Part shown: one piece after another, positions 1-7,060 of the stretch
Layout of the letters: each line of letters begins with the position of its first letter
Numbering within the stretch: position 1 is the stretch's first letter
Origin: JAGQSZ01 sp049672765
Lineage (GTDB): Bacteria > Actinomycetota > Acidimicrobiia > Acidimicrobiales > Microtrichaceae
Assembly (NCBI GenBank): GCA_049672765.1
Contig: JBATWQ010000416.1
Coordinates: 1-18,166 of the forward strand
Direction: 5' to 3'
DNA: 18,166 nucleotides
Translations under genes and position numbers: made by a program
The notes under the pieces: generated by a model
The model's database searches: none
Told to the model about the DNA's origin: nothing
The model's input: only the letters and a program-made list of their open reading frames with translations

Positions 1-327
1 GCCGTGGGCTTTGCCGACTTCCAACTCGCAGACGTCTGGTTCTCGGCGATCGACTCACCGGTCCCGCACGGCTTCGACTTCAACGAAGGTGTCTCGCTCC
101 TGGTCAACTGCGACACCCAGGAAGAAATCGACCGCTACTGGTCACAGCTCTCGGCGGTACCCGAGGCCGAGCAGTGCGGTTGGTTGAAGGATCGCTTTGG
201 AGTGTCTTGGCAGATCGTGCCCCAGAACATGTGGGAAATCATGGCCAGCGACGATCCCGAACGGATCAAGCGCAACTTCGCAGCGATGATGAAGATGAAG
301 AAGATCGACATGTCGAAGTTCGACTAG
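1..327 (+). CDS. VOC-superfamily (PhnB / 3-demethylubiquinone methyltransferase-like) protein, 5'-truncated by the window edge
   Basis: This is the C-terminal part of a VOC-fold protein of the PhnB-like subfamily; the frame is already open at base 1, so the true start lies upstream. Visible family hallmarks are the run around NEGVSLLVNC, the helix after it (QEEIDRYW) and the motif CGWLKDRFGVSWQIVP, which closes the second beta-alpha-beta repeat. After it comes a short lysine- and methionine-rich helical tail ending at TAG 325-327. The substrate cannot be told from sequence; members of this subfamily are often annotated as methyltransferase- or glyoxalase-like without biochemical proof. The gene converges on the MBL hydrolase gene. 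The 209 bases between them (328-536) contain only short imperfect hairpins and no convincing terminator. Confidence 0.85.
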   Translation, partial: AVGFADFQLADVWFSAIDSPVPHGFDFNEGVSLLVNCDTQEEIDRYWSQLSAVPEAEQCGWLKDRFGVSWQIVPQNMWEIMASDDPERIKRNFAAMMKMKKIDMSKFD

Positions 328-536
328 CTCGGACCCTCGCCGTTGGCGGAGAGGAAACTCTGGCCATACTTGTAGCCATGGCAACTGGCGAGCCTCTCAC
401 GAGATGAGGTTCTTGGTCGGATCTCCAGGTGAGCCCGGTGCCATTTGAGGGCGTTTGGTCAGCGAGTGCACTTAGAGCGGTTCGCCGTCTACCTGAGAAG
501 ATCGCTCTGGCTGTGTCGTGACTGGAATGGCCGCGC

Positions 537-1157
537 TCAGTGGCCGCGGCGGAGCCACTCCTCAAGGTCTGGAGCCTCAGCCCCGATCGTGGTCGATTCG
601 CCGTGGCCGGTGTGGACCACGGTGTGCGGTGGAAGCGCCAGTAGGCGCTCGCGGATCGAGCGGATGATCGTGTCGAAGTTCGAATAGCTGCGACCCGTGG
701 CCCCAGGACCTCCGCAGAACAGCGTGTCGCCGCTGAAAAGGTGACCAGTCTCGTCGTGGAAGCAGATGCACCCGGGGGAGTGTCCGGGGGTGTGCATGAC
801 CACCAGGTCGGTGCCGGCGACCTCGAGAACCTCGCCGTCGACGAGCTCCCGGTCAGGTTCGGTGTTGGGGTAGACGGCATGCCAGAGCATGTGGTCATCG
901 GGGTGGATCATTATCGGCCCGTCAACCAGTTGCTGCAGGTCGAGCGCTGCGTTGATGTGGTCGTTGTGCCCGTGGGTCAGTGCGATAGCAAGGACCGTCC
1001 GTCCGTTGACGGCGTCGGCAATAGCCCGGGCGTCATGGGCCGCGTCGATGACGATGACGTCACGATCGTTCCCCACGATCCAGATGTTGTTGGTCACCTC
1101 CCACTCGCCGCCATCTAGGGCGAAGATGCCGTCGGTCTGCACCAGTTCGATGTTCAT
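537..1157 (-). CDS. MBL-fold metallohydrolase paired with MscR
   Basis: This is a 206-residue metallo-beta-lactamase-fold hydrolase with a complete dinuclear metal site: THGHNDH at 61-67, H126 in HTPGHSPG, D144 in SGDTLF, and H185 in HTGHGES. It resembles the glyoxalase II/small thioesterase type. The upstream gene mscR ends in TGA overlapping this start (TGATG, ATG at 1157-1155); a GTG one codon earlier at 1160 is an alternative that would give a GTGA overlap. Known context: M. tuberculosis mscR (Rv2259) is likewise followed by an MBL gene (Rv2260). The inferred role is hydrolysis of the S-acyl (formyl) mycothiol made by MscR, analogous to S-formylglutathione hydrolase. The pairing supports this but the sequence does not prove it. 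Confidence 0.88.
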   Translation of the reverse strand: MNIELVQTDGIFALDGGEWEVTNNIWIVGNDRDVIVIDAAHDARAIADAVNGRTVLAIALTHGHNDHINAALDLQQLVDGPIMIHPDDHMLWHAVYPNTEPDRELVDGEVLEVAGTDLVVMHTPGHSPGCICFHDETGHLFSGDTLFCGGPGATGRSYSNFDTIIRSIRERLLALPPHTVVHTGHGESTTIGAEAPDLEEWLRRGH

Positions 1158-2245
1158 CACAGGACCACCACGCTTCGCAGAACCTCGCCCTGTTGCATCT
1201 TGGCGAAAGCGGCCTCGACGCCGTCGAGTGGGATCTTCTCGGAGACGAACCTGTCCAGGTCGAGCCGTCCCTGCAGGTACAGCTCGACCAGCATTGGAAA
1301 GTCGCGGCTCGGGAGGCAGTCGCCGTACCAGCTCGGCTTGAGCGCTCCACCCCGGCCGAAGAACTCGATCATGGGAATGTCGGGCATGGCCATGTCGGGT
1401 GTCGGGACTCCGACCTGTACGACCGTTCCCGCCAGGTCCCTGGCGTAGAAGGCCTGCTCTAGCACCTTGGGGTTACCCACGGCCTCTACCACGACGTCGG
1501 CTCCGAAGCCGCCGGTAGCCTCACGGACCGCTTCGACCGGGTCGACATTGGATGCGTCCACCAGGTGGGTGGCGCCGAATTGCTCGGCAACTTCGAGCTT
1601 CCGAGCGTCCAGATCCACCGCGATGACCGTCGTTGCGCCAGCGAGCAGTGCGCCGACGATTGCTGCATCGCCGACACCACCGCAGCCGAAAACCGCAACC
1701 GAGTCACCCGGCTGGACCTCGCCGGTGTGCATCGACGCGCCGATGCCAGCCATGACGCCACATCCCAGCAGACCGACCGCTTCGGGTGCGGCGGAGGGGT
1801 TGACCTTCGTTGCCTGGCCGGCGGCAACCAGTGTCTTGTCGGCAAAAGCTCCGATGCCGAGCGCCGGCGACAGTTCGGTGCCGTCAGTGAGGGTCATCTT
1901 CTGGATCGCGTTGTGCGTCGCAAAGCAGTACTGGGGTTTGCCGCGACGACACGCCCGACACTCGCCACACACAGCACGCCAGTTGAGGATTACGAAGTCG
2001 CCGATGGCCACTTCGGTTACACCGTCGCCGACGGATTCGATGCGTCCCGCCGCCTCGTGGCCCAACAGGAACGGGAACTCGTCGTTGATTCCACCCTCGC
2101 GGTAGTGCAGGTCGGTGTGACACACCCCGCAGGTTTCGATGTCGACCACGACTTCGCCCGGACCGGGATCGGGGATGACGATGTCGGTCAACTCGACCGG
2201 ATCACCCTTGGACCGTGCGATTACACCGCGAACTACCTGCGCCAT
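1157..2245 (-). CDS. mscR: S-(hydroxymethyl)mycothiol dehydrogenase / S-nitrosomycothiol reductase
   Basis: This 362-residue zinc-dependent medium-chain alcohol dehydrogenase closely matches what I know of mycobacterial MscR along its whole length (for example GVCHTDLHYREGGIN, FVILNWRAVCG, DLAGTVVQVGVPTPDM and GGALKPSWYGDCLP). The catalytic zinc ligands are C42, H63 and C162, the structural zinc cysteines are C93, C96, C99 and C107, and the NAD-binding glycine motif GCGGVG is at 187-192. The family oxidises the formaldehyde-mycothiol adduct and reduces S-nitrosomycothiol in the cytoplasm. ATG 2245 is preceded by AGGGGA with a 5-base gap. It heads a two-gene operon with the MBL hydrolase. Its presence predicts that the organism makes mycothiol; the mycothiol biosynthesis genes are not in this window. 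Confidence 0.93.
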   Translation of the reverse strand: MAQVVRGVIARSKGDPVELTDIVIPDPGPGEVVVDIETCGVCHTDLHYREGGINDEFPFLLGHEAAGRIESVGDGVTEVAIGDFVILNWRAVCGECRACRRGKPQYCFATHNAIQKMTLTDGTELSPALGIGAFADKTLVAAGQATKVNPSAAPEAVGLLGCGVMAGIGASMHTGEVQPGDSVAVFGCGGVGDAAIVGALLAGATTVIAVDLDARKLEVAEQFGATHLVDASNVDPVEAVREATGGFGADVVVEAVGNPKVLEQAFYARDLAGTVVQVGVPTPDMAMPDIPMIEFFGRGGALKPSWYGDCLPSRDFPMLVELYLQGRLDLDRFVSEKIPLDGVEAAFAKMQQGEVLRSVVVL

Positions 2246-2319
2246 TCGTGTCCCCTGGATCGTCTACTGAATATCGGCCGCTGAAGCGTCGACTGCCGGG
2301 CCAACCCTACAGACGGTGC

Positions 2320-2682
2320 TCAATCGGTGGCGGCCACGAACAGGAGTCCACCGATCAGCCCGATGTTCTTGAGCACCTGGATGCGGTGGCCGTTTCGGGC
2401 AGCCGGATCTTCTTCCTTCCAGAAGGCGTGTCCGGTGAAGGTCGTCGGCGCGAGCGAGGCGGCAAGTCCCAGTGCTGCGGCTCGGGGAAACACGCCGATG
2501 GCCAGGGCAGCACCCCCGGCAACCATGGCGATGCCGTTGGCACGCACCGCTACTTCTGGATACGGAATCCCTGTCCGCTCGGCAAGTGCCACCCGCCCAC
2601 CGGGCTCTGCGGCCGCTTCGTAACCGAGCCAGATGAATGGCAGCCCCAGGAGCCCTTTGGCCACGCGCGAACTAACAGACAT
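2320..2682 (-). CDS. DoxX-family small membrane protein
   Basis: This is a 120-residue integral membrane protein with four hydrophobic segments. It opens with RVAKGLLGLPFIWLGYEAA and ends with NIGLIGGLLFVAATD; the sequence TFTGHAFWKEED in the third loop is typical of DoxX-like proteins. ATG 2682 was chosen because GGAGG sits about 6 bases upstream; a longer reading frame would run into smpB and add residues unlike the family. It lies 79 bases downstream of smpB on the same strand, with a GC hairpin between them. Members of the family have been linked to quinone or thiosulfate oxidation and to redox homeostasis in actinobacteria, but no specific function can be assigned here. Confidence 0.78.
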   Translation of the reverse strand: MSVSSRVAKGLLGLPFIWLGYEAAAEPGGRVALAERTGIPYPEVAVRANGIAMVAGGAALAIGVFPRAAALGLAASLAPTTFTGHAFWKEEDPAARNGHRIQVLKNIGLIGGLLFVAATD

Positions 2683-2701
2683 CAGAAACCTCCGGCTTGT
2701 C

Positions 2702-2719
2702 GCGCGACCGACGTCGCGC
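2702..2719 (-). other. GC hairpin between smpB and the DoxX-like gene
   Basis: Perfect 7-bp arms GCGCGAC / GTCGCGC surround a CGAC loop. The hairpin lies 43 bases past the smpB stop and about 20 bases upstream of the DoxX-like start. There is no U tract, so it is more likely an mRNA stability or processing hairpin, or a weak terminator, than a classical intrinsic terminator. The heptamer ACAAGCC also occurs on both sides of it. Confidence 0.4.
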
Positions 2720-2761
2720 AGCTTGGCTTGTGCAAACTTCCTGCAGTTTGAGAAGTGCGGG

Positions 2762-3238
2762 TCAATCTTCGCGTCGTCTGGCGCTCGCGATGTCTCGCGC
2801 TGCTTCACGCTCGGAGTCACGCCGCTTTATGTCCTGACGCTTGTCCACCACGTTCTTGCCCTTGCCTACGGCGAGTTCAACCTTGATCTTGCCGTCTGAG
2901 AGGTAGAGCTTGGTCGGAACCAGCGACAATCGCTCGAGCTGGAGCTTCATTCCGATGCGATCGATCTGGTTGCGGTGCAGCAGCAGCTTGCGATCCCGAT
3001 CCGGCCGGTGACCGCTGTAGGTCTGCGAGTGCGAGTACGGCGCTATGTGTAGGCCGTGGAGCCAGGCCTCGCCCGCGTCGATGGAAGCCCACGCCTCGGT
3101 GAGTTGTGCCTTCGCCTCCCGCAGCGACTTGACCTCGCTGCCCGTCAACACGATGCCTGCCTCGTAGGTATCGGTCAGGAAGTAGCGGTGTCTAGCCTGC
3201 CGGTTGGTGGCGATCACCTGAACTCCGGTCTGCTTCAC
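2762..3238 (-). CDS. smpB: SsrA-binding protein SmpB
   Basis: SmpB binds tmRNA (SsrA) and delivers it to stalled ribosomes for trans-translation. The 158-residue protein has the family signature IATNRQARHRYF near the N-terminus, YEAGIVLTGSEVKSLREAK, HGLHIAPYSH, RKLLLHRNQI, the strand VPTKLYLSDGKIKVELAVGKGK, and the basic C-terminal tail DKRQDIKRRDSEREAARDIASARRRED that enters the decoding centre. The start is uncertain. GTG 3238 has no clear ribosome binding site, while an in-frame GTG seven codons later is preceded by GGAG with a 5-base gap. The gene is divergent from the M67 peptidase gene with only 29 bases between the proposed starts. No ssrA gene is visible nearby. Confidence 0.95.
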   Translation of the reverse strand: MKQTGVQVIATNRQARHRYFLTDTYEAGIVLTGSEVKSLREAKAQLTEAWASIDAGEAWLHGLHIAPYSHSQTYSGHRPDRDRKLLLHRNQIDRIGMKLQLERLSLVPTKLYLSDGKIKVELAVGKGKNVVDKRQDIKRRDSEREAARDIASARRRED

Positions 3239-3267
3239 AGAACGTTGAAGGGTACTACCGTTCGGGC

Positions 3268-3684
3268 GTGCTCAGACTTCCGACCGAGACCTGGACCGAA
3301 ATGACAGCCCACGCGCTCGTCGGAATGCCCCTAGAGGCCTGCGGGCTCTTTGCCGGGGACCCCGGATCGGGTTACGAGCCGGCCGTGGTCCGGCGGTTCT
3401 ACCCCGCTGTCAACGAAGCGGCCAGCTCCAAGCTGTATACGATCGGTGGCAAGGATTTTCTCCGGGCGGACCGCGACGCCGAGGACAACGGCTGGCAGTT
3501 GCTGGGTGTCATGCACTCCCACACCCACACCGATGCCTACCCGTCGCCCACCGATGTGGCCCAGGCGCCGGATCCCGGGTGGCACTACGTGATCGTGTCC
3601 CTACGTGACGACCTGCCGTCCCTGCGGTCCTATCGGATCGTCGATGAAACGATCACCGAGGAGCAGGTCGTGCTTTTCGACTGA
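3268..3684 (+). CDS. JAMM/M67-family zinc metallopeptidase, Mec-like
   Basis: This 138-residue MPN/JAB domain protein has a complete JAMM motif: E23 in EACGLFAG, then H83-x-H85-x7-S93-x2-D96 within HSHTHTDAYPSPTD. In mycobacteria the homologous Mec (Rv1334) releases cysteine from the CysO-cysteine adduct and lies just before cysO-cysM. Here cysM follows after 87 bases, which supports a Mec-type role, but no cysO gene lies between them. The start is uncertain: GTG 3268 lacks a good ribosome binding site, and the TACTAC box 9 bases upstream could make it leaderless. ATG 3301 is an alternative, but it would leave only 12 residues before E23. Substrates other than CysO, such as another ubiquitin-like sulfur carrier, are possible. 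Confidence 0.85.
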   Translation: MLRLPTETWTEMTAHALVGMPLEACGLFAGDPGSGYEPAVVRRFYPAVNEAASSKLYTIGGKDFLRADRDAEDNGWQLLGVMHSHTHTDAYPSPTDVAQAPDPGWHYVIVSLRDDLPSLRSYRIVDETITEEQVVLFD

Positions 3685-3771
3685 TTCAGTCGCTGCGGCT
3701 GGCCAATGTGACACCCGTGACACGGCCGATATGGTCAGGCGGCTCTGGAATCTCTACCATCTTGGTCAGGT

Positions 3772-4719
3772 ATGACTGTTTACTCCTCAGTCCTTGAAAT
3801 GATCGGCAACACCCCGTTGGTGGATGTCAGCCAGATCAGCCCCAATCCGCATGTTCGGATACTGGGCAAGATGGAGGGTCAGAACCCCGCCGGTTCGGTG
3901 AAGGACCGCATCGCGTTGGCCATGATCACCGAGGCCGAGAACGACGGGCTGCTCAAGCCGGGATCGACCATCATCGAACCGTCATCGGGCAACACCGGAA
4001 TCGCGATGGCGATGCTCAGTCGTATCAAGGGTTACAAGATCAAGATCGTCCTCCCGGGCAACGTGTCGATCGAACGTCGACAGCTTCTCGAGGTATACGG
4101 AGCAGAGATCATCGACTCGCCGGGGGAGCAGGGCTCCAACGGGGCGGTTCGCATGGCGATCGAACTGGCCGACGCGAACCCCGACTGGGTGTTTCTCTAC
4201 CAGTACGCAAACGAGGCCAACCCTCGGGCGCACTACCAGACGACCGGTCCCGAGATCTTCCGCGACGTTCCCGAAATCACCCATTTCGTGGCTGGGCTCG
4301 GCACCTCGGGAACCCTCATGGGCGTCGGGACCTATCTGAAGGAACAGAATCCTGACATCAAGGTCCTGGCCGTCGAACCGCCATCGGGTGAGCAGGTCGA
4401 GGGGCTCCGTTCCCTCGACGACGGATACGTGCCACCAGTGTTCGAGAAGTGGGGCGGTTACGAACTGCTCGACGGCAAGTCGATCGTCCGCCCCCGGGAG
4501 TCCCTCGAATACACCCGGGCGCTTGCCGACGTCGGAATTTTCTCGGGAATTTCCGCCGGTGCGGCACTTGCCGGGGCGGTCAAGGTGGCCAAGAAGATCG
4601 AGTCCGGGGTCATCGTATTCGTCGTCTGCGACTACGGCTGGAAGTATCTGTCGACCGGCGCATGGACCCTCGACCTTGACGAGGCAACTGCAAACGCCGA
4701 AAAGGTCATCTACTTCTGA
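3772..4719 (+). CDS. cysM: Cysteine synthase, CysM type (O-phosphoserine sulfhydrylase-like)
   Basis: This is a 315-residue fold type II PLP enzyme. The PLP lysine is K44 (NPAGSVKDR), the substrate-binding loop is PSSGNTG (70-76), and the phosphate-binding loop is GLGTSGTLMG (175-184). It resembles M. tuberculosis CysM, including YQYANEANPRAHY, EITHFVAGLGT and GWKYLSTGAW. R213 aligns with mycobacterial R220, known to recognise the phosphate of O-phosphoserine, so O-phosphoserine is the likelier substrate and a protein-bound thiocarboxylate the likelier sulfur donor. It also keeps the C-terminal tail that closes the active site in that enzyme. The upstream gap has a direct repeat of GTGACAC (in 3709-3725) and a TACCAT box 11 bases before ATG, with no strong Shine-Dalgarno. 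Confidence 0.92.
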   Translation: MTVYSSVLEMIGNTPLVDVSQISPNPHVRILGKMEGQNPAGSVKDRIALAMITEAENDGLLKPGSTIIEPSSGNTGIAMAMLSRIKGYKIKIVLPGNVSIERRQLLEVYGAEIIDSPGEQGSNGAVRMAIELADANPDWVFLYQYANEANPRAHYQTTGPEIFRDVPEITHFVAGLGTSGTLMGVGTYLKEQNPDIKVLAVEPPSGEQVEGLRSLDDGYVPPVFEKWGGYELLDGKSIVRPRESLEYTRALADVGIFSGISAGAALAGAVKVAKKIESGVIVFVVCDYGWKYLSTGAWTLDLDEATANAEKVIYF

Positions 4720-4746
4720 GCGCCTATTGCGCTCGGCTCCCACGGG

Positions 4747-4752
4747 TAGAAT
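4747..4752 (+). promoter_or_regulatory. Candidate -10 box for the murL operon
   Basis: TAGAAT, five of six matches to TATAAT, lies 27 bases past the cysM stop and 72 bases before the first gene of the murL operon. TTGCGC at 4727-4732 could serve as a -35 element, but the 14-base spacer is short. If real, transcription would begin near 4759 and leave a leader of about 65 bases. Pattern only; no experimental support. Confidence 0.35.
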
Positions 4753-4824
4753 TCCAAGGTTCTTTCAACCCGGGCTCTGATTTTTCGGGCCTCCGAGCGA
4801 CCTCCTTGAGATGAGATCACTGCC

Positions 4825-5610
4825 ATGGCGTCACCTACAACCTCGTTGGTTTGGGCCGATGGTGAACTCATTGACGGACGAGATCTGCCGGGCCGGGTCA
4901 AGGTTGACCTGGGCAGGTTGCTGGGCATGTCTCCCGCTGTCTACCTCCGAGGGGAAGATCAGCTCGAAACACAGGTAGATGTGCTGGAACGAGGGGCCGC
5001 GGTGCTCGGCTATCTCGGGTTCGATCGGGTCCAAATGCTCGCGGAGTTGACCACTGCGATCGACGGCCGTCACGAGGACGTGCTGGTCGCATCGCTACTT
5101 CCAACGCCATCCAGTCACAAGGCCGCCCCTCCCGGAGGGAACTGGTTCTTGAACATCGAAGGCTTCGAGCCGGACGCGGCATCTGAGCCTTCCGGATCCG
5201 AGTTTCGGGCGTCTGAACTCTGCCTGGGAATCAGCCCGTCGCCACGCAACCATCACAGTCCTTCGGCCAACCTGCTCCTCCTCGACGACCTGGAGTTGGA
5301 CCTCGCCGACCGGAGCGGCTTGGATGCGACGCTCTGGCTGAACAGCGACGGAAACGTGGCGTGCGCCGACCAGTCGACGGTTGTGATTCGCGAGGCCGGC
5401 GTCCCCTTCACGCCACGGCTCGCGGACGGGGCTATCGAGTCGGGCTGGCGTCGACAACTGGTTGACTCGAGGGCGGTTGTCGAGGTGCCGATCCCCCTCG
5501 CGCGACTGCTGGGCGCCGAAGAAATCTCGCTCCTCAAACCCTGGGGCGAGTCAGCCGATGTGGCAAAGGTCGTAGCCGCTGATGGAAACGTGAGGTGGAC
5601 CCGTGGCTGA
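4825..5610 (+). CDS. Class IV aminotransferase-fold protein lacking the PLP lysine; probable pseudoenzyme linked to MurL
   Basis: The 261 residues follow the plan of D-amino acid transaminase / branched-chain aminotransferase / aminodeoxychorismate lyase proteins. The N-terminal strand VWADGELIDGRDLP is followed by GMSPAVYLRGEDQLETQVDVLERGA (35-59, the family's G-F-E-T-x-R ... H-x-x-R-L region). The C-terminal half has ANLLLLDDLEL, DATLWLNSDGNVACADQSTVV and GVPFTPRLADGAIESGWRRQL, matching the family's closing strands. The catalytic K-x-x-N motif reads P146-S-A-N149, so lysine is replaced. The glutamate of the E-G-x-x-S-N motif is also lost (ACADQST, 179-185). PLP catalysis is therefore unlikely. 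Its end overlaps murL by 8 bases, implying coupled translation. It may be a structural or regulatory partner of MurL/MurD2, or a decaying enzyme. ATG 4825 has no obvious Shine-Dalgarno. Confidence 0.7.
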   Translation: MASPTTSLVWADGELIDGRDLPGRVKVDLGRLLGMSPAVYLRGEDQLETQVDVLERGAAVLGYLGFDRVQMLAELTTAIDGRHEDVLVASLLPTPSSHKAAPPGGNWFLNIEGFEPDAASEPSGSEFRASELCLGISPSPRNHHSPSANLLLLDDLELDLADRSGLDATLWLNSDGNVACADQSTVVIREAGVPFTPRLADGAIESGWRRQLVDSRAVVEVPIPLARLLGAEEISLLKPWGESADVAKVVAADGNVRWTRG

Positions 5611-7060
5611 GATGAACCTTCCATGGGGCCAGACCTTTGTGATCGACCGTTTCGAGTTGAACGGTTCAACGGTCGACCTGCACTACAGCTTCGTCGACCT
5701 CGACCCAGAAGCTGATGAGACAACCGGGACTGACGCAACGCCTGGGTCTGACGAGACGATTGAACCGTCGTTCCGTTTCGTTGAGACCATCGAGTTCGAC
5801 CACGAGCTGCAGGACACCCCCGGGCTGCGGGCGGCGCTGCGGATCCTCCACCTGCTCGCCGGAGTGTCGTACTACAAGTCCGTTGCTCCTACAACGATCC
5901 AGACTCCGCAGCTCAATGTTGCGGAGCGTGCGCTAGTGCTCGCAATGTATGACGAAGGTCTGCGCGAGTTCGCCTACAGGAACGGCCTCGGTGTCCCCAT
6001 CGCGGTCGACCTGCGTGAGCGTCCGGCCGACGTGGCCCAGGTCGAGCCGTCGTCGCCGACCAGCCTGGAGGCGCATGCCAGACCATCCGCACAGGCCAGC
6101 CCTGAGGCGCAGGCCGATGGTGTCGACAGTCGCGAACCTCGGGTGCTCATTCCGATTGGTGGGGGTAAGGATTCAGCGCTCGTCGCGGACCTCGTGCCCT
6201 CGGGGACACTCATGGCGGTCAGCCCCAAGGGAGCCCAGGAACATCTCGCAAAGCACCTGGGCCGACCGCTCCTGAAGGTCCGGCGCACCCTCGACGCCAA
6301 GTTGCGGGACCTGGTCGCGGCCGGAGCGCTGAACGGCCATGTTCCGGTCACCGCGATCAACTCCGCGATCGCCGTGACACTTGCCGTGTCCCAAGGGTTC
6401 GACGAGGTGCTCATGGGCCTGGAGCGTTCGGCCTCTGAGCCCTCACTGGTCGTCGACGGAGTCGAGGTCAACCACCAGTACTCCAAGTCGGCCAGCGCCG
6501 AAGTGCTCCTGCGGCAGGCATTCCGTGCGACGGGCGTCAGCTACCTGTCATTGCTGCGCCCGATGACCGAGTTGGCCATCGGCGCAGCGGTCGGCGCACG
6601 GGGACTGGCCGCCGACATTGTCTCGTGCAACCGCGTGTTCACCATCTGGTCCGAGAACGATTCCAGTCGCACCCAACGACCGTGCGGCGACTGCGCGAAG
6701 TGCCTCTTCACAGCTCTCATGCTCGCCCCGTCGTTGAGCCCGGAACAGATTGAGGAACACTTCGGGCGGAATCTCCTGGATGAAGAGGGTCACCTTGAGC
6801 CGGTCAGAGAACTCTGGTCGGCAGAAAAGCCCTTTGACTGTGTCGGCGAGCGACGCGAGACCGCGGCTGCGGTGGCACTGTTGGCGCAGCGACCCGAGTG
6901 GCAGAAGCAGCTCGTCCCATCCAAGCTGGCAGCGGAGGCCTTCGAGGTTCTCGCCGAGGTTGGAGCCGAACCCGAGGACTACCTGGAGATCGACTCGGTG
7001 GACGACCTGCCTGTGCGATACAGGGCGATGATCCAAGGACTCGGCGAGGGTGCCGGCTGA
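5603..7060 (+). CDS. murL: UDP-MurNAc-L-Ala-L-Glu epimerase MurL
   Basis: MurL epimerises the terminal L-Glu of UDP-MurNAc-L-Ala-L-Glu to D-Glu in an ATP-dependent reaction, replacing glutamate racemase as the source of D-Glu in peptidoglycan (established for Xanthomonas oryzae). The 485-residue protein has an N-terminal domain with FRFVETIEFDH and LAGVSYYKSVAP. It is followed by a PP-loop-type ATP domain with IPIGGGKDS at 183-191, then NGHVPVTAINSAIAV, GFDEVLMGLERSAS and VNHQYSKS. C342 plus C361-x2-C364-x2-C367 form a cysteine cluster like the zinc site of QueC-type PP-loop enzymes. Two low-complexity inserts (38-55 and 144-178) look like linkers. GTG 5603 is supported by GAGGTGG ending 4 bases upstream. 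The stop overlaps murD2 by one base. Confidence 0.87.
   Translation: MAEMNLPWGQTFVIDRFELNGSTVDLHYSFVDLDPEADETTGTDATPGSDETIEPSFRFVETIEFDHELQDTPGLRAALRILHLLAGVSYYKSVAPTTIQTPQLNVAERALVLAMYDEGLREFAYRNGLGVPIAVDLRERPADVAQVEPSSPTSLEAHARPSAQASPEAQADGVDSREPRVLIPIGGGKDSALVADLVPSGTLMAVSPKGAQEHLAKHLGRPLLKVRRTLDAKLRDLVAAGALNGHVPVTAINSAIAVTLAVSQGFDEVLMGLERSASEPSLVVDGVEVNHQYSKSASAEVLLRQAFRATGVSYLSLLRPMTELAIGAAVGARGLAADIVSCNRVFTIWSENDSSRTQRPCGDCAKCLFTALMLAPSLSPEQIEEHFGRNLLDEEGHLEPVRELWSAEKPFDCVGERRETAAAVALLAQRPEWQKQLVPSKLAAEAFEVLAEVGAEPEDYLEIDSVDDLPVRYRAMIQGLGEGAG

Noticed and set aside
311..696. A 26-base near repeat (311-336 and 671-696, 23 identical) containing TGTCGAAGTTCGA
   Set aside because: One copy is the end of the VOC coding sequence and the other is antisense within the MBL gene at conserved residues; the resemblance is explained by coding constraint and chance.
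266..898. A 210-codon minus-strand frame overlapping the MBL gene and the gap at 328-536
   Set aside because: The translation is Thr/Ser/Arg-rich and is the out-of-frame shadow of the MBL hydrolase; it shows no domain.
2683..2820. A longer DoxX-like protein starting at 2820 inside smpB
   Set aside because: The extension is antisense-free but unlike the family and overlaps the smpB C-terminus, while GGAGG before ATG 2682 fixes the start.
3982..4743. A 253-codon frame antisense to cysM
   Set aside because: It is a mirror of the conserved cysM codon pattern, with no family resemblance and no ribosome binding site.
4825..5610. Annotation as an active aminodeoxychorismate lyase or D-amino acid transaminase
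   Set aside because: The overall fold fits, but the PLP lysine position is proline and the conserved glutamate motif is lost, so I do not assign activity.
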